A DNA stretch of 64,000 nucleotides from Nautilus pompilius (GCA_018389105.1 JACATO010000212.1:232741-296740); one strand, 5' to 3'. Counted from the stretch's first letter, positions 36,150 to 49,079 are shown. Program-made: numbers and translations. Notes: generated by a model not told the origin, from the sequence alone.

Positions 36150-36689
36150 CTGACCCAGAACCAAAGTAACAAGTTCCCTGTATTATTTCTTTCAAGTTCG
36201 AGAATTTAAAATCCTGTAGATTGCTATCTTAGTAGTTTTTTTTTTGTTTTTTTTTTTACAGTTGTCCAATATACAAACTTCGTTAATCCATCACGGTTCC
36301 TTCTCCTTCAGACAGATACTATCGCAACGCGACAAAATTTGCTTCCAACGTTTCTCTTTCGTTCTGTGAACCATCAGGTGAACTTCCTTCTGTATGTCGT
36401 TATTTGTCTTAACCAACGGGAAGAATTAGGTGCGTTAACAAAATTGTATTAAAACCGACTATATTTGGTCGGGAATGTATAAGGGCCTCACTTTCTCAGC
36501 GTTGCCCTATCTCCTTTATTTCCCTTTTATCTTATTTCTACACTCATTATATTTTTTAATCTTTTTTTTTAAAAAAATAAGAACATTTATTCATGTATTC
36601 GTTTTCTTTGTCTTATTCGATCTTGAGACCGGTGCCACAGGCTCTGCCAGTATTCGCAGGCCTGCTATACATTTTAGAGTTCTCGAAAA
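36150..36689. other. non-coding, T-A tract
   Basis: It contains a T9A7 tract (36562-36577). Otherwise nothing is recognised. Confidence 0.4.
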
Positions 36690-37640
36690 TTTACAGACCC
36701 CCGCGCGGTAGGGGGCGCTGTGCGCGGTCACAAACACAGCCTCGTTTTATCAAAGGTTTATACTAACAGCGAAAACCGAGTGTGTCTCCAAACCCGTCTT
36801 TAAACAGCATTAATTGTGCGATCAAAAACGGGATTTTTATACATTTTTTATATGTAGAAGCGGACGGACGACCGTGAAATCAACAGAGTCGTTTCCTTGT
36901 AAATCCTCTTTCGAGCAGTACGCCCAGGCAGAACTGTTTGGGCGAGCCACTTGGACGGCATCTTGTTCTACACAATTCTCTGGGCGTACCGCGGGCCCTT
37001 TAGCACGGGGCCGTCTTCCTAAAGGGCCTGTAATGTTCAGGGATGGCCAGGCGCCGAAATAAATGTTCTTACTACCTCGTTAGCTTTCGGGCGCACTCAC
37101 CTCGTTCATTGCAGCCTCAAAGGAAGATGGAACTTAACCGTTGCCTTTAATTACTTTTAGTACGGTTTTTACGTGAAAACTAGGAGCTGGGAAATAAATT
37201 CCGAGAGCCGTTACGTAGGTAGTAGACCTGCTTAAATTGTGAGTAGACCGACTGCGTCATTTCTCCGTGCTGAACGGGTCGGCCAGTTTCGACAAATACA
37301 CCGTCTGTCCAAAGGGCGACTATTAAAGAATTTCCCTGACGGAACCAAGGGCCCGTTAGAGGTACGAGAGAAGACGTCTCGAGGTGTCGCGCGAAATGTT
37401 CATTTTATGTTAATCATAGCTGTTAGAAAAAAAAAAAATAAAAACAGTGAGCGGGTTCGATCTGTCAGGACCCCTGTCGTGGTTCCGGCGGCGATTTTCT
37501 ACAAACTTACTCCCGTCGCCGCTTGGTGGGGCCACTGCGCTGAAAAGGCTGGCCCGATGGACGAGAAGCCGATGTCGTGACTCCAAACTACCGAAATCAG
37601 TCGAGTGGCCGAATTGTCACTCGCTACCCCAACACAGCTG
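36690..37640. promoter_or_regulatory. CpG-rich stretch with CTCF-like core
   Basis: GC and CpG content rise sharply over the AT-rich flanks. At 36703-36727 lies GCGCGGTAGGGGGCGCTGTG, which matches the AGGGGGCGCT core known for CTCF. Plus frames at 36814-37062 and 37239-37580 are open and Arg/Gly/Pro-rich with no recognised domain. The stretch could be a promoter or the GC-rich end of a retroelement. CTCF occurs widely in bilaterians, so binding is possible. Confidence 0.35.
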
Positions 37641-38479
37641 ATTTAAATATACCGAGTCACATGACAAGACAACGCCACAAAGCATTTTTGTCCGAGGCCG
37701 AACACTCTTATTATTTCCACGTTTCAAATGTAGCGGCCAGCTGTTGTATTTCAAATAATTGGTTTTCCGTGGAGACCTGGCGAAGGGCTGCCTAGTGAAA
37801 ATAAGCGAATGTGTACCCTAAGATATTCATTCTACAAGTGATTCCCAGAACCAAAGTGAAACAGATTTTTTTTCTTTTTGAATTGCGTGCATCAACTACT
37901 TTATTCTGATGGTGACAATGACAATATAAGTAAATCATATGGCAGAGGTGCGTAATTTGATTGTGAAAGTTCTTCCTCCCCTTGGGTATATCGTCACATA
38001 GTATAGGCATATAAAATTAAATATTTGTACACTAAAAGCATTTTCTGTAATTTAACATCAGCAGTTATCGTATCTGGCTTTAATAAATTCTACAAAGCAT
38101 TTAGAATATAACTAGGACGTGCATAATTGTTAAAATAATATCGTATTTTGAGTAAAATTTAAGAATTCATTTGTAGATTTTAAAAATTAATTTAATTATG
38201 ACGTTTCCCAACGTTATACTAAATTACAGTAAAGCATCAGTAGAATGACGATAGCGTAGTTATATACAAAACGATGCTATGAGCTGGCACGGACAATAAG
38301 TCGACACAAAGCGTTCAGCGTTACGTTTTGGGCCGAGAATATTAAGTACTTGGTGGGTGGCCAGATCTTTCCAAGACAATGGAAGTGTCAGCAGCACTTT
38401 ATACTACCGAACAAACGTCCATACCGGGTCACTTCATTTTTAGATGCGGCGGGAGGTAGAGAGCTAAAAGTGGAGGCCA
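37641..38479. other. non-coding, nothing recognised
   Basis: No gene-like frame, and no repeat recognised. Confidence 0.4.
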
Positions 38480-38605
38480 TACAGTGAGAGGGGCGGGCTT
38501 GTCAGAAAGGCGAGCCAAGCCAAGTCGATCCCGATCGGAGTTTCAAATCGAGCCCTCTGTCTTGGTAGACCAGCAAGCTAACGTTAGGCCACCGTTCGCG
38601 CCATT
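38480..38605 (-). mobile_element. SINE head, tRNA-like (degenerate)
   Basis: Read on the minus strand, an A-box-like GGTGGCCTAACGTTAGC is followed by GCTGGTCTACCAAGACAGAG and a B-box-like region (GGGCTCGATTTGAAACTCC) with an insertion relative to GGTTCGANTCC. The order and spacing are those of a tRNA head. Degeneration and the missing tRNA 3' end make a working tRNA gene unlikely. Confidence 0.45.
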
Positions 38606-39019
38606 ATAAAATATTGCTTCTTTATAAAGTGCTACACACACACACACACACACAAGAGAAGTGATCTTTACTGGGCTTTTAAATATCACGTGTAGTGGTC
38701 TGTTTTTTTTGTTTTTTTTTAAAATGACTCAGTAATAATCAACATTCTGTCGAGTGAGGCTAAGTTTTATTAGCGGTGAAACGAAAAAAGATGCTACGTA
38801 AAATATCTGTGCTACATCTCTTGTTTTGCAATACTTTTTCAGAGAGATCTTATATTTGTTTTATTTATATACTTCTTAAAGCTTATTTGCTAAAAAGGTA
38901 TAATTTATACCACCGTAGTGTATATAACGTAGATAAAAGTATTAAAATATAGTTTTATTTGTGTTGTTGGTGGTGGTGGTGCGGGTAACTCATATCGGTA
39001 GGGAATGGGTTAACCGAAA

Positions 39020-39370
39020 GCCGCTCGTGGATGGGGGAGGAGTATGAAGCATTACGATCCCCAACTCGAGATCGGGAATCGTGCTGACGGTCACACCTCC
39101 CCGGCTAGGGAGCCCGCAACAAACTCCAAGGCAGTCGGGGGCCCATCGAATAGGGAATGCTGATCCAACAAAACCCTATCACTCAGGGCAACAAAGCAAG
39201 GCGCCATCTGGCGCCTTGATCTTTTTTTTTGGGGGGTGGTGCAAATTTTGGGGCTTGTGTACCCTTGATCTTCGCCAGAGAGGGGCCGAGTAGCGCGGCT
39301 TTAGCCTGTGACTAGTGAACACTTAATTTGTGCGTCTCGTTCCCCTGCATCCGTGTCTACAGTTCTGCGT
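39020..39370 (+). repeat. GC-rich dispersed repeat, copy 2, with perfect hairpin
   Basis: GC-rich sequence with CCCCGGCTAGGGAGCC leads to a perfect 9-bp stem, CAAGGCGCC with loop ATCT and GGCGCCTTG (39197-39218), then a T9 run and GGGGGG. The head at 39222-39260 (GTGGTGCAAATTTTGGGGCT) matches the repeat at 25095-25132, so both are copies of one family. The hairpin plus T-run resembles a terminator or a retrotransposon 3' structure. Confidence 0.5.
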
Positions 39371-39431
39371 GTCGCTGCTGTTTCTGCGCAGGCAACCCAT
39401 TTTTCTTAAACTTATTTAATTCTAATTATTA

Positions 39432-39580
<149 letters not shown>

Positions 39581-42453
39581 TTTAAAAAGCAAGTTTCAAA
39601 AAACAGAAAAAAATAACGTATATATAATTATTTTTTTTCAAGTTTTGGTCGGATAATACTCATTGATGGTGCTTCGACTTCAGTTGTCTGATCACGTGGT
39701 ATGGTAATGTGACTCAAAGTCTGTCCCCCCCCCATTTTTGTTGAGAGATATCTATCTGAGCCGGACAGTTAGTCTACGTGGTTAGATCACCATTCTGCAC
39801 CATCTCCAAATAAAAAAAAAAAAAGCAAAATATACGGATCTCTGAGTATTTCTCCATATACTTAAGGCCATTCGGACTGTGGCTGAGGTCAGGGGACAGA
39901 CTGCAAAAGATCTGACCACTTCTCTCATGGATCTGCGTTTAGCGAACTTAACCGAGGCGATGCGAAAAAAGAGACCTGAAAGTCCTTCATCTAGTGGCGC
40001 CACCAGAGGAGCGCGTCATCACTCGTCACTTCCGCACTCACTGGGTCATCGCGTACTGGCACCACGCGATTTTCTTCTCCGATGAAGTTGTGTTCTAGAG
40101 GTTTTCACCTGGAGTTTGAACCTGAGTTCGGAAAACACCTAACGGCGAATGCCGACGAATACGAGCTGAAATATGGCATGGCGGAAAGAGAAATGGCGTC
40201 AGACATCTACCATTGGACCAAAAGGCATCCCAAGACTTGATGACCGTAGTCTTCAGGTACACGGCGATACATGCTTTGGTCTCGCGTAACCGCACGGATA
40301 AGGGGAGGAGGAGGGGGGGGGTGAAAACTCGGGCTAGACTGTCATACAAAATCTCGCGTCGCCTTGCAACTTCGCAAGATTAGAGGGTAAAACGATCTTC
40401 TTGCTGATTAGTACAACTAAAACTTCCCTAAAATGCGGCCCATCGATCTCGCGCTGAGGTATGTGCTATAAGCCAGTGCAAGCATGTGCTTACTTTACCC
40501 TACTACTCCCATGGTCAGTAGGAAATCAGTCAGGACAAATAAATAAGCTAGATAATTTATCGTTTTTTTTAAAAAAAAAAAAAAATTTGTGTTGTCTGAA
40601 GAGTTCAATTCTACAACCAGCGGGGAAGGATAAAGAAAAAATAAGTGCTCGCGTTTGCAAACGTAAGTGTATCGGTTCCGAGATTACCCCCCTTTAAAGT
40701 ACCGGTAGGTGTCACTTATTTAAAACATTGAACACCATCCTCGGAGCTCCTGCTGCTGTACTATAAATTTCAGTTTTAAATGAAAGAGTTTTTTTTTTTT
40801 AAAAAAAAAAAAACGAAGTTTAATAAATATTTGGACGTGCGGTGACAGGCGGGCGACATTTACAATCTATTCTTTGTTGTAGTTCCAATAAAAGAGTTTG
40901 GAACCGGAGATTTACTGAACCGCCTTCAGCTACCAGGCGCCGCTTTGAAGGGTCGTGGAGGTCGGAGGTCGGCCGAGGACACCGTCTATACCCGGGCGAA
41001 ATTCTCCCGACGGATTAAAATGTTTTAACTGCCGCTTGCTTAGCCGGCGTATTATAGATTTAAGAAAAGAAAGCTAAATATACCCCCCCCCACAAACTAG
41101 AAAACAAAACAGAACAGAAACTGTTTCTTTTGTCGCGGTCGGAACCAGCCTAGTGCGGTCTGTCGTGTCGCAGTGTTTGGTCTGTGCCAGGGGACTAATG
41201 GTACGGAAATAACAAAAGTTTCTTATTTCTTCTTTTTAATGGTCTCGCGGAATAGAATGGAAACCCGTTCGTTCGTCAAGTGATTTACGAGTTCCCGTGC
41301 TCACGTTTGGCCAAATGCTTCCGTCATGAGTCTTGCCCGCCGTGTATTATTCGTAGTTTCGCTGTATAATACCCGGGGAGACTCTCAGTCGATAGAATTA
41401 ATGCGTTTTCCTGCAGCAACACCTGAGGCTCTTCTTACCTGCACCTTATACAATAACATCAAGATGACGCGACTTGAGACTACTTTATTTCATACAGAAT
41501 GAAGCTGCATTAAAAAAAAAGCGGATTATGGTATTTAAATCTGATATAACTTCAGTTAAAAAAAAAAAAAAACATTAATCGGACTTCTAGCGAAATGGTT
41601 TTAATACATATTAATTCTTTGATGAAAATTGTGATTTTACATAATTCTTTAAAACGTCAGCAATGCTTTCGTGTTTGTGTGTGTGTGACTTTTTTTTACC
41701 TATTTTCGTCACATACCTGAATGTATTTAGTTAAAAGGTACCATACCTGAAGTCTCTAAATATTTACTGAGAACGATGTTAGACAAAACCTTTACTACAA
41801 ATTAACTAAGGTTCAAGTTAAGTTTTACCGGAGCCGACATCCATTCATCGTAAATATGTTTTAGCAATTTTGAAAAAAAATAAATTAACTAAGTGTATTT
41901 GCTTGCTCTTCAGGTGTATATTTAATATCGCCATCTGTAAAGTTTTAGACAGACAGAGAATAAAGGTAGGACAATATTACTGTATTATTTTATTGCGAAA
42001 ACTCGTGGCTGCTATTTGTCTGCTGCGGTGAACGGCGTTCGATCGAAAAATTCTACGTTTTGAGGATGGTCTAAAAATACCTAAAACGTTTTATTTCTTG
42101 GGCGCATATAATGGAATTTAAAACCACATGTTTTTACCTACCTGTGCATAGACAGAAGGGAAATTATCTGTTTTCGCTGTTATTTTTAAAAGTCCGCATT
42201 TTTCAAAGAAATGTGAAATTTTAAAGTTTACCTTCACCTGGGAAAACTAATATGTTCAAACAATATCTTTAATATGAAGTATATATATATATAAATGAAT
42301 TAATATTCAAATTTTTCAGTCATTTTTAGATTTGAATTAAGAAATCTTTTACATAATCAATCAGCCCAATGATTAGATTCGTCGGTAAAAGGACTAATAC
42401 TGTAACTTATTACTCTAGTCAGATTCAATGTTTCCCTATTATGGTGTATTGTC
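39581..42453. other. mixed non-coding DNA with T-A tracts
   Basis: It contains T8A15 (40563-40585) and T12A13 (40789-40813) tracts, and GC-richer patches at 39880-40100 and 40900-41010. Frames at 39879-40085 and 40095-40349 were inspected; an FFSDE string occurs but no transposase context is convincing. Confidence 0.35.
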
Positions 42454-42697
<244 letters not shown>

Positions 42698-43955
42698 AAT
42701 AGATAGTTATTTATTTTGATTTCTATTGTTTTCCAAATAAGACATGACCAATAGACTGCGTGAATTGTTCTATTCCTCTTTCCATTATCTTTAACTAAAG
42801 ACATAAAGAACTAAAATATCTTTGCACGGCATTTATATGGTATTTTCTACATTTAATTTGTAAAAAAAACCTGTAAAATAGAGACGCATTACTTACGCAT
42901 GTACCGCCGAACTTGCGCCCAGGTAGAACACCGTCTTTTTCTTGCATACACTCCACCTCAAAAATAGTCTCCGCGGAAGACCTATATTAAGGAGCTCATT
43001 GATTTCTCAATCAAGAAAACTAGCTTGCCCGGCTTTTGATCTTATGAAGAGAACCTCACCTGTGTATCACCTCGCAGCATAATCTCACAAAATTACTTTC
43101 GGTCGCCGAGGGCGTTTCCAACATCACTTGAACGCAGTTTCTAAAACCTCTGTCTTTTTAAGGCAATAACAAAACAACGTCTATTCCAAGCGCTGCTTTC
43201 GTATTTGTCCTATTGGTATGTGTCCCTTGGGAAAACACTGTAAGGAGGGAGACGCTATTTCTGTACGTTTGTTCCTAAAGAACTCTAAATAACGTCAAGG
43301 TTAAATAGAGAAATAAAGTTATTATGTGATATCAGCGCGTATTCATGTCTGAATTAAAGACGGAAGGGCGCATACTTACGACCATAACTGTAAATCACAG
43401 GACGGTATCCGCCTAATATGCTGCGTTTGAGAAAACACGATTTCGATCTTAGCAAAGGAAAAAAAAAAAAACTAAAAAGGATATAAAACTAAAAGTTCGA
43501 TAAAAAATAGTGAAAAAAAATGTCATGTGCACAAGAGGGGGTTTAATGGGTACTTTAAAACAGAATGTCTGGTGTTTGTATTGCATTTACCTGACATTAA
43601 ATGTAAAATATATTAAAATAGATCGTGTATCGGTTCCTTAAGATACTGGGCGCGAAGATGGAATCCTGCCCAATGTGGCTAAGTTTGAAAAAAGCAGCCT
43701 GGGGGAAAAAGGGGGGTATCTTTCACCCACCCCACATCGTTACACTGCCCCCACCCTAATAAAACGATCATCCTACACCGCGGTACCGTTACTATAACAA
43801 TCACGCTGCACCACGGGGAGACCGATATACCGCTCTCCTCGACGACGTCTTACTCGTGACCTTCCAACTTCAATCGGTCTCCATCGATATACATCACTTA
43901 TTGCAGCTTTGTGCGACGGTTATGACCTGCCCAAGTTGATCGAGTATCGCGATTG
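42698..43955. other. non-coding, nothing recognised
   Basis: A GC-richer patch begins near 43640. No gene is recognised before the transporter-like remnant. Confidence 0.4.
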
Positions 43956-44455
43956 CTCAAAAAAAATGCACCAAACTTATAGACATCTGGTGTATAATCC
44001 TGCAGGGTAAAGGTGGACACCCCATGTTTTCCGATTGGCAGAAAGTGTTGCTGAGTATGAGTATCGGTGACTACCCCTTTCCGGCTGGTTATTCCAACAA
44101 TCCGTTCTCCATGACCACGTGCACAAAGCGGACGATGTCTGTTGGACCTTCGTTGACGTTAGCTGGCTGTCGCTTACTTGATACAGTCAGCTGGTGACTG
44201 ATTTATGGCGTTGTAATTTCAACGTCGACCTCCTGGTGCTATTTTCCCAACAGAACTATCGTCGGCCTGATGACCACCATTGTGGATTACACTGCATTTA
44301 CGAGGTCGGCTATATTGTACCCATATTTCTTTACACACTTCGAAATTTATTTTACATATCACGTACTTCTGGAAACTGGGACGAGGGAAGGGGTAGGTTT
44401 CGGTGTCGTCACTGCGTGTGTCTTCATGTTTCCTATGTTAAAATTTAGGGCTTAA
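43956..44455 (+). pseudogene. fragment resembling a monocarboxylate transporter (SLC16/MFS)
   Basis: A plus-strand frame with one internal TGA reads KRTMSVGPSLTLAGCRLL, stop, then LIYGVVISTSTSWCYFPNRT, IVGL and later RSAILYPYFFTHFE and GFGVVTACVFMFPML to a TAA at 44453. In SLC16 proteins the fourth and fifth membrane helices carry a YGVxxGxGxSxxYFPxxxxxG-like pattern, a similarity I judge from memory; the glycines are replaced here by Ser/Thr. MFS transporters of this family move lactate, pyruvate and related monocarboxylates with protons across membranes. An intact protein would be about 450 residues with 12 helices, and only part is present. It could be a relic, a diverged exon, or a chance hydrophobic frame. 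Confidence 0.4.
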
Positions 44456-44763
44456 TCGACAACAACTGGAAGTAGTGCAACTGTCTTATCACTCGCAACA
44501 GTTTTAATAAAATATACATGAAACTCCAATACCCCTAATTTTTTAGAGCTAGTATATAACAGATATTTTCAACTCTCAAAGCCACGTCACAAGAGTCGTA
44601 CTCTCATCCGTCCTTATCGCGTGCCGCTGGATTCAGGTTTATAAGTCCAATGAAAATGTTCGACGCTTCTTTGAAAACAGCCGATTTGTCTTCAGTCCTC
44701 AACAACAAATCGATGAATAGCCGATCCAAAGATAAATAGGAGTTATATGAATTTAACGTGCTT

Positions 44764-44766
<3 letters not shown>

Positions 44767-44836
<70 letters not shown>

Positions 44837-45757
44837 GATGATGATGATGATGAGAGAGAGAGAGATGATGATGATGATGAGAGAGATGAGAGAGAGAGAG
44901 AGATGATGATGATGATGAGAGGAGAGAGAGAGATGATGATGAGGAGAGAGATGAGATGATGAGATGAGAGATGATGAGATGAGGATGAGCGAGAGAGATG
45001 ATGATGATGAGAGAGAGAGATGCTGATGAGAGGATGAGCGAGAGAGATGATGATGATGAGAGATGATGATGATGAAGAGAGAGATGATGATGATGAGAGA
45101 GAGAGAGAGATTGATGATGATGATGAGAGAGAGGAGAGAGAGAGATGATGATGAGAGAGAGAGCTGATGATGAGAGAGGAGAGAGCTGTGATGATGATGA
45201 GAGAGAGAGATGATGATGATGATGAGAGAGAGAGAGAGATGATGATGATGTGATGAGAGAGAGAGAGAGATGATGATGAGAGAGAGAGAGAGAGAGAGAG
45301 CTGATGATGATGAGAGAGATGATCTGATGATGAGAGAGAGATGATGATGATAGAGAGAGAGAGATGATGATGATGAGAGAGAGAGATGCGAGAGAGAGGA
45401 GAAGATGATGATTGATGAGAGAGAGAAGATGATGATGATGAGAGAGAGATGATGATGATGAGAGAGAGATGATGATGATGAGAGAGAGAGAGAGATGATG
45501 ATGCTGATGATAGAGAGAGAGAGATGAGAGGAGAGAGAGATGATGATGAGAGAGAGAGATGATGATGAGAGAGAGAGATGATGATGATGATGAGATGAGA
45601 GAGAGAGAGAGAATGAGAGCGAGAGATGATGATGAGACGCGAGAGAGAGGAGGATGATGATGATGCTGAGGAGAGAGAGAGGAGATGAGCTGATGATGAT
45701 GATGAGAGAGAGAGAGAGAGATGATGAGATGATGCGATGAGAGAGAGAGAGATGATG

Positions 45758-45790
<33 letters not shown>

Positions 45791-45865
45791 CGAGATGAGA
45801 GAGATGAGAGATGCGAGAGATGATGATGAGAGAGAGGAGACGAGAGAGAGAGAGGATGAGAGGAG

Positions 45866-45919
<54 letters not shown>

Positions 45920-45961
45920 GAGAGAGAGAGAGTGAGAGAGCGGAGAGAGAGAGAGAGAGAG
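44767..45961. repeat. 1.2 kb (GA)n/(ATG)n purine-rich tract
   Basis: Blocks of (GA)n alternate with (GAT)n/(ATG)n blocks of varied length, with rare C interruptions (GCTGATG, GCGAGAG). The plus strand is nearly free of C throughout. Minus frames of 454 and 424 codons are Ser/Leu/His/Ile low complexity and not genes. Long purine tracts can form triplexes, and GA runs bind GAGA-type factors where those exist. Confidence 0.97.
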
Positions 45962-46145
45962 ATATCACTGCCTGATTTTGTCAAACAGGGGAAATAAATA
46001 ACCCTGACGATTTGCATCGGTGCTGTGATTATTTGTTTTTCTATTAATTATTCGAAAACTACACACTTTGTGTAGTTGGTTAAATATAATAATAATTACA
46101 AAAATTTGGCAATACACTAGAATAAAGTGAGTAACAAAGGATTTA

Positions 46146-46173
46146 CACACGCACACACACACACACACACACC
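46146..46173. repeat. short (CA)n run
   Basis: A pure dinucleotide run of about 28 bp. Confidence 0.95.
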
Positions 46174-46479
46174 ACTAGAGTTCGGGTACCAGGCGCTGAT
46201 CGGGAGAAAATGACTTCAGTAGCTTAGAACCTTGCCTAGATTCTGAAGCACCTACAACCAAAATTTAGGCGCCTCTAGATGCTACGGTTCGGCCGTGAAA
46301 AGAGTAGCAAACATTTGAAAATATGCATTAGATATGCATATCCCCATCCCTTTGATAACTTCTTTCTTTATTTCTATATCGTTGATTGCCTGATTAAGAG
46401 AAAAGCTTTTCTGACGATAGTTGTACTACCGAGATTATCTTAAAATATTGGCATTTGACGTCCTTCGTCGTATTCTTCC

Positions 46480-46800
46480 ATCACTCATTCCATGAGAGTG
46501 GGATGCGTCGCACCGTCGTTACGCGCACTCTGGCCCACTGCATCCGTCTTCAGCAGTGGTTTATTCTTCTGACTTTTCCTTGTCATAGGAGACCTGCCTC
46601 TGTCATGGCTATAGAGCGTCCCCCGCCCTTGGTTCCTCTGTCTGAGTGCCTACACAGGCCACTCCCCAGCAGCAACTGGAGCAATTCCAATAAAGTACCT
46701 CGCTCAAGGGTCACAACAATGTGCTATCAACGGGGATTGAACCCAGGCCCCTTAGGTCCTGAAGCCAACAGACTCACCACTGAGCCACATCGCCCGGCGT
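46480..46800 (-). mobile_element. tRNA-derived SINE
   Basis: On the minus strand the A box is TGGCTCAGTGGTGAGTC (46771-46787) and the B box is GGTTCAATCCC (46733-46743), both near consensus for RNA polymerase III promoters, with about 28 bp between. The body continues GTGACCCTTGAGCGAGGTAC and TGGAATTGCTCCAGTTGCTG, phrases shared by several animal SINE/LINE tails as I recall them. The 136-codon plus frame over it (46455-46865) is an antisense artefact. This is the best preserved SINE in the window. Confidence 0.75.
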
Positions 46801-48897
46801 TTGACGCCCTAATACTCGAGGCTTTGAAAAACTGCCCATGTCAGCAAAAAAGAAATGTTGATTAAAAACGTCAAATCTAAATATAATTTTTGGCTTTGTT
46901 TTTCATTTCTTTTTTTGTTGCTGTATCAAATATTTTAGTCGCACTCTTCAAGTTCGGACCTAAATAGTTCCCTGACTCTAATAGACAGCTGACAAATTAG
47001 TGATCACACCGCAACGCATCCGCAAGAAAACACGTAGAGACGGTCGTAACCGGGTATAATTAATATTAATCTTTTGTCGAACCCGGAACAGATTAATGCT
47101 CGAATTATGGGGGGGGGAGGAGGAGAAAAATCTGTTTGTGTCGTAGGTGTATGCAGTTAATAAGGCAGGAACAACAATTAAGAGCATTACTATGGTAAAG
47201 TATTTTAACTTTGGCTGGGTCATTCCTAGCGTTTCTGTTTAGCAGGTGCTGGTACGTGACGAAAATTACGAATCAGTTTTTATTGTGCATTTATTCCAGA
47301 GTGTAAGAACGTCTGGCGGAAAATCTACTCTCGTTATCTCTCGTCGCTCGCGGGATTCTGATCGCAACGTAAAACGATAAGATGCAGTTTCATAAACATA
47401 GAATTACTCGCACTAACAAAGCTGACGCGAAACCTGTTCCATTATTAACAGTACTTGAGTAATCTAATTCTTCGTAATATGCAAATAGATGAATATACAA
47501 AAAAAAAAATCATCATTAAAAAATTTAATGAACTAATTTTTCGTACCTAAGTAGATACTGTTAACGTTTTCGATGCGCATCTATTAAAAGTATCTTAAAA
47601 AGTTGGTACTAAATCTTATTGTTTGTTTCTGAAATCAGACAAATAGATTTAACATTTTTTTTTCGATCCTATCTGGGAAAAGATCGGTTCAACTCAAACA
47701 AAAAGCTATTTCTACTTATAAAGACTTATTTACTTGTAGATTAGGCAGACATTTGTTGTACTAAAAGAAAATGACAACATGGACAGGTACTAGATATGCA
47801 AATTTCTTATTTCTAACAGCTTTTTGTAGTGTAAGTTACTAACAGCAGTCATTGGCTAAACAGTGCTAATTTACCATCTTTGCAATCGGTCTACAACGAA
47901 AGCCCTTACGAACTGATCGATATTACAAATTTATTAACACTATAAAGATAAACACGGATCATGCCAGAAATTTCTGTCGAGATGCTGTTCGTTGGTGTTT
48001 TCTCTCTAAATCCGATGTAACATTTTTTGGAATTTCTTTTGCTTTTTTTAAAATTCTTTTATAACCAATTAGATTCTAAGCTCTGGATCTGTCACTAAGT
48101 AATGTATATATATAATATATTTAAATCTTCCGTTGTTAGTTTTTTTCTAAGTGGAATGGCGAAAGGCTTGTTATTTATGTTTATATGCAGCATACGGGTC
48201 ACACGCATATAATTAAGTTAAAAGATTCAGTAAACACAAAGAGAAGCATCTAACACTGGTAGCAGGCCTCATAAAAAAAGTTTTTTTTCTGAGAAGCATC
48301 GACAACAATTACTCCCCATCATAACTGCGAGCCTTGTCCATATCATTCAACAGCAGAAAATAACCTCGTGATTAATTAAATATATTAGAAAATCTGTAGT
48401 GTAAATTCTATTTCTTCTTCGAGCCGACATTAAGAATTTGCTAAATCCATTCGAACACGTAAAACAGGCACCATGATGTATGTGTATCCATGGGGAAAAG
48501 GTGAGACAGTACACCGGACTGTGGAGATCGATTTGCCTTCCTTGGTGACCTTCTAAAAACTTGGCGAAAGTTTACCGAAATAATATCAGTCAGCTGCATA
48601 AAAAGTAACGAAGAGAGAGCAGTTTGTTTTTCTTTTTTTTACGTTACCTAACCCGCTATAAAAGGTTACTTCATTAGAACAGCGAAGAACAACAAAAAGA
48701 CGGTTTATATGAACGATAGAATGCCACACAGAAACTTGTCATAGGTGAGGGTACTGCAAACCTTGACTTTAGCTCTACATCTGAACATTGCACCTGCAAG
48801 GTATTGTTATCATCAAAAAAGGGGGACTTTCCCCTCGAAGAAATTCTACTTCGAAACTCCGTTCATTTTAAGACTATAAACCAGAAATCTTAAAATA
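46801..48897. other. AT-rich non-coding DNA
   Basis: No gene recognised. A G8 run occurs at about 47110-47117. Confidence 0.45.
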
Positions 48898-48930
48898 CAG
48901 GGTTATTCAAAAAGAGTGAACCGATTTCAT
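48898..48930 (+). repeat. left terminal inverted repeat
   Basis: It begins CAGGGTTATTCAAAAAGAGT and ends GATTTCAT. It is the reverse complement of 49440-49472 except at one position. Confidence 0.92.
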
Positions 48931-49079
48931 GACGCATTACTTCAGTTCTCAAGCATCGCCATGGAATGAGTCAGTGACCATTTGAAAGAGGAGTTTTCTA
49001 CGTTTTGATTGGCTGTCACAGGGGGCGCTGTAGTCGCGTCGTTCCTCCGGCAACGTTCAGTTGTTTGTTTACCCTCAGA

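Noticed and set aside
39197..39230. Bacterial-type intrinsic terminator (GC hairpin plus T run)
   Set aside because: The window is clearly animal DNA and the hairpin sits in a dispersed repeat.
39879..40349. Possible fourth Tc1 fossil, with an FFSDE string on the plus strand
   Set aside because: Neighbouring residues do not follow Tc1 motifs convincingly, and one four-residue motif is not enough.
44604..46017. Open frames of 454 and 424 codons on the minus strand
   Set aside because: They consist of Ser/Leu/His/Ile repeats translated from the GA/ATG tract and have no protein character.
46733..46787. A functional tRNA gene
   Set aside because: A and B boxes are present but no foldable acceptor stem was found, and the sequence continues into a SINE body.
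46455..46865. 136-codon plus-strand ORF
   Set aside because: It lies antisense over a clear tRNA-derived SINE.
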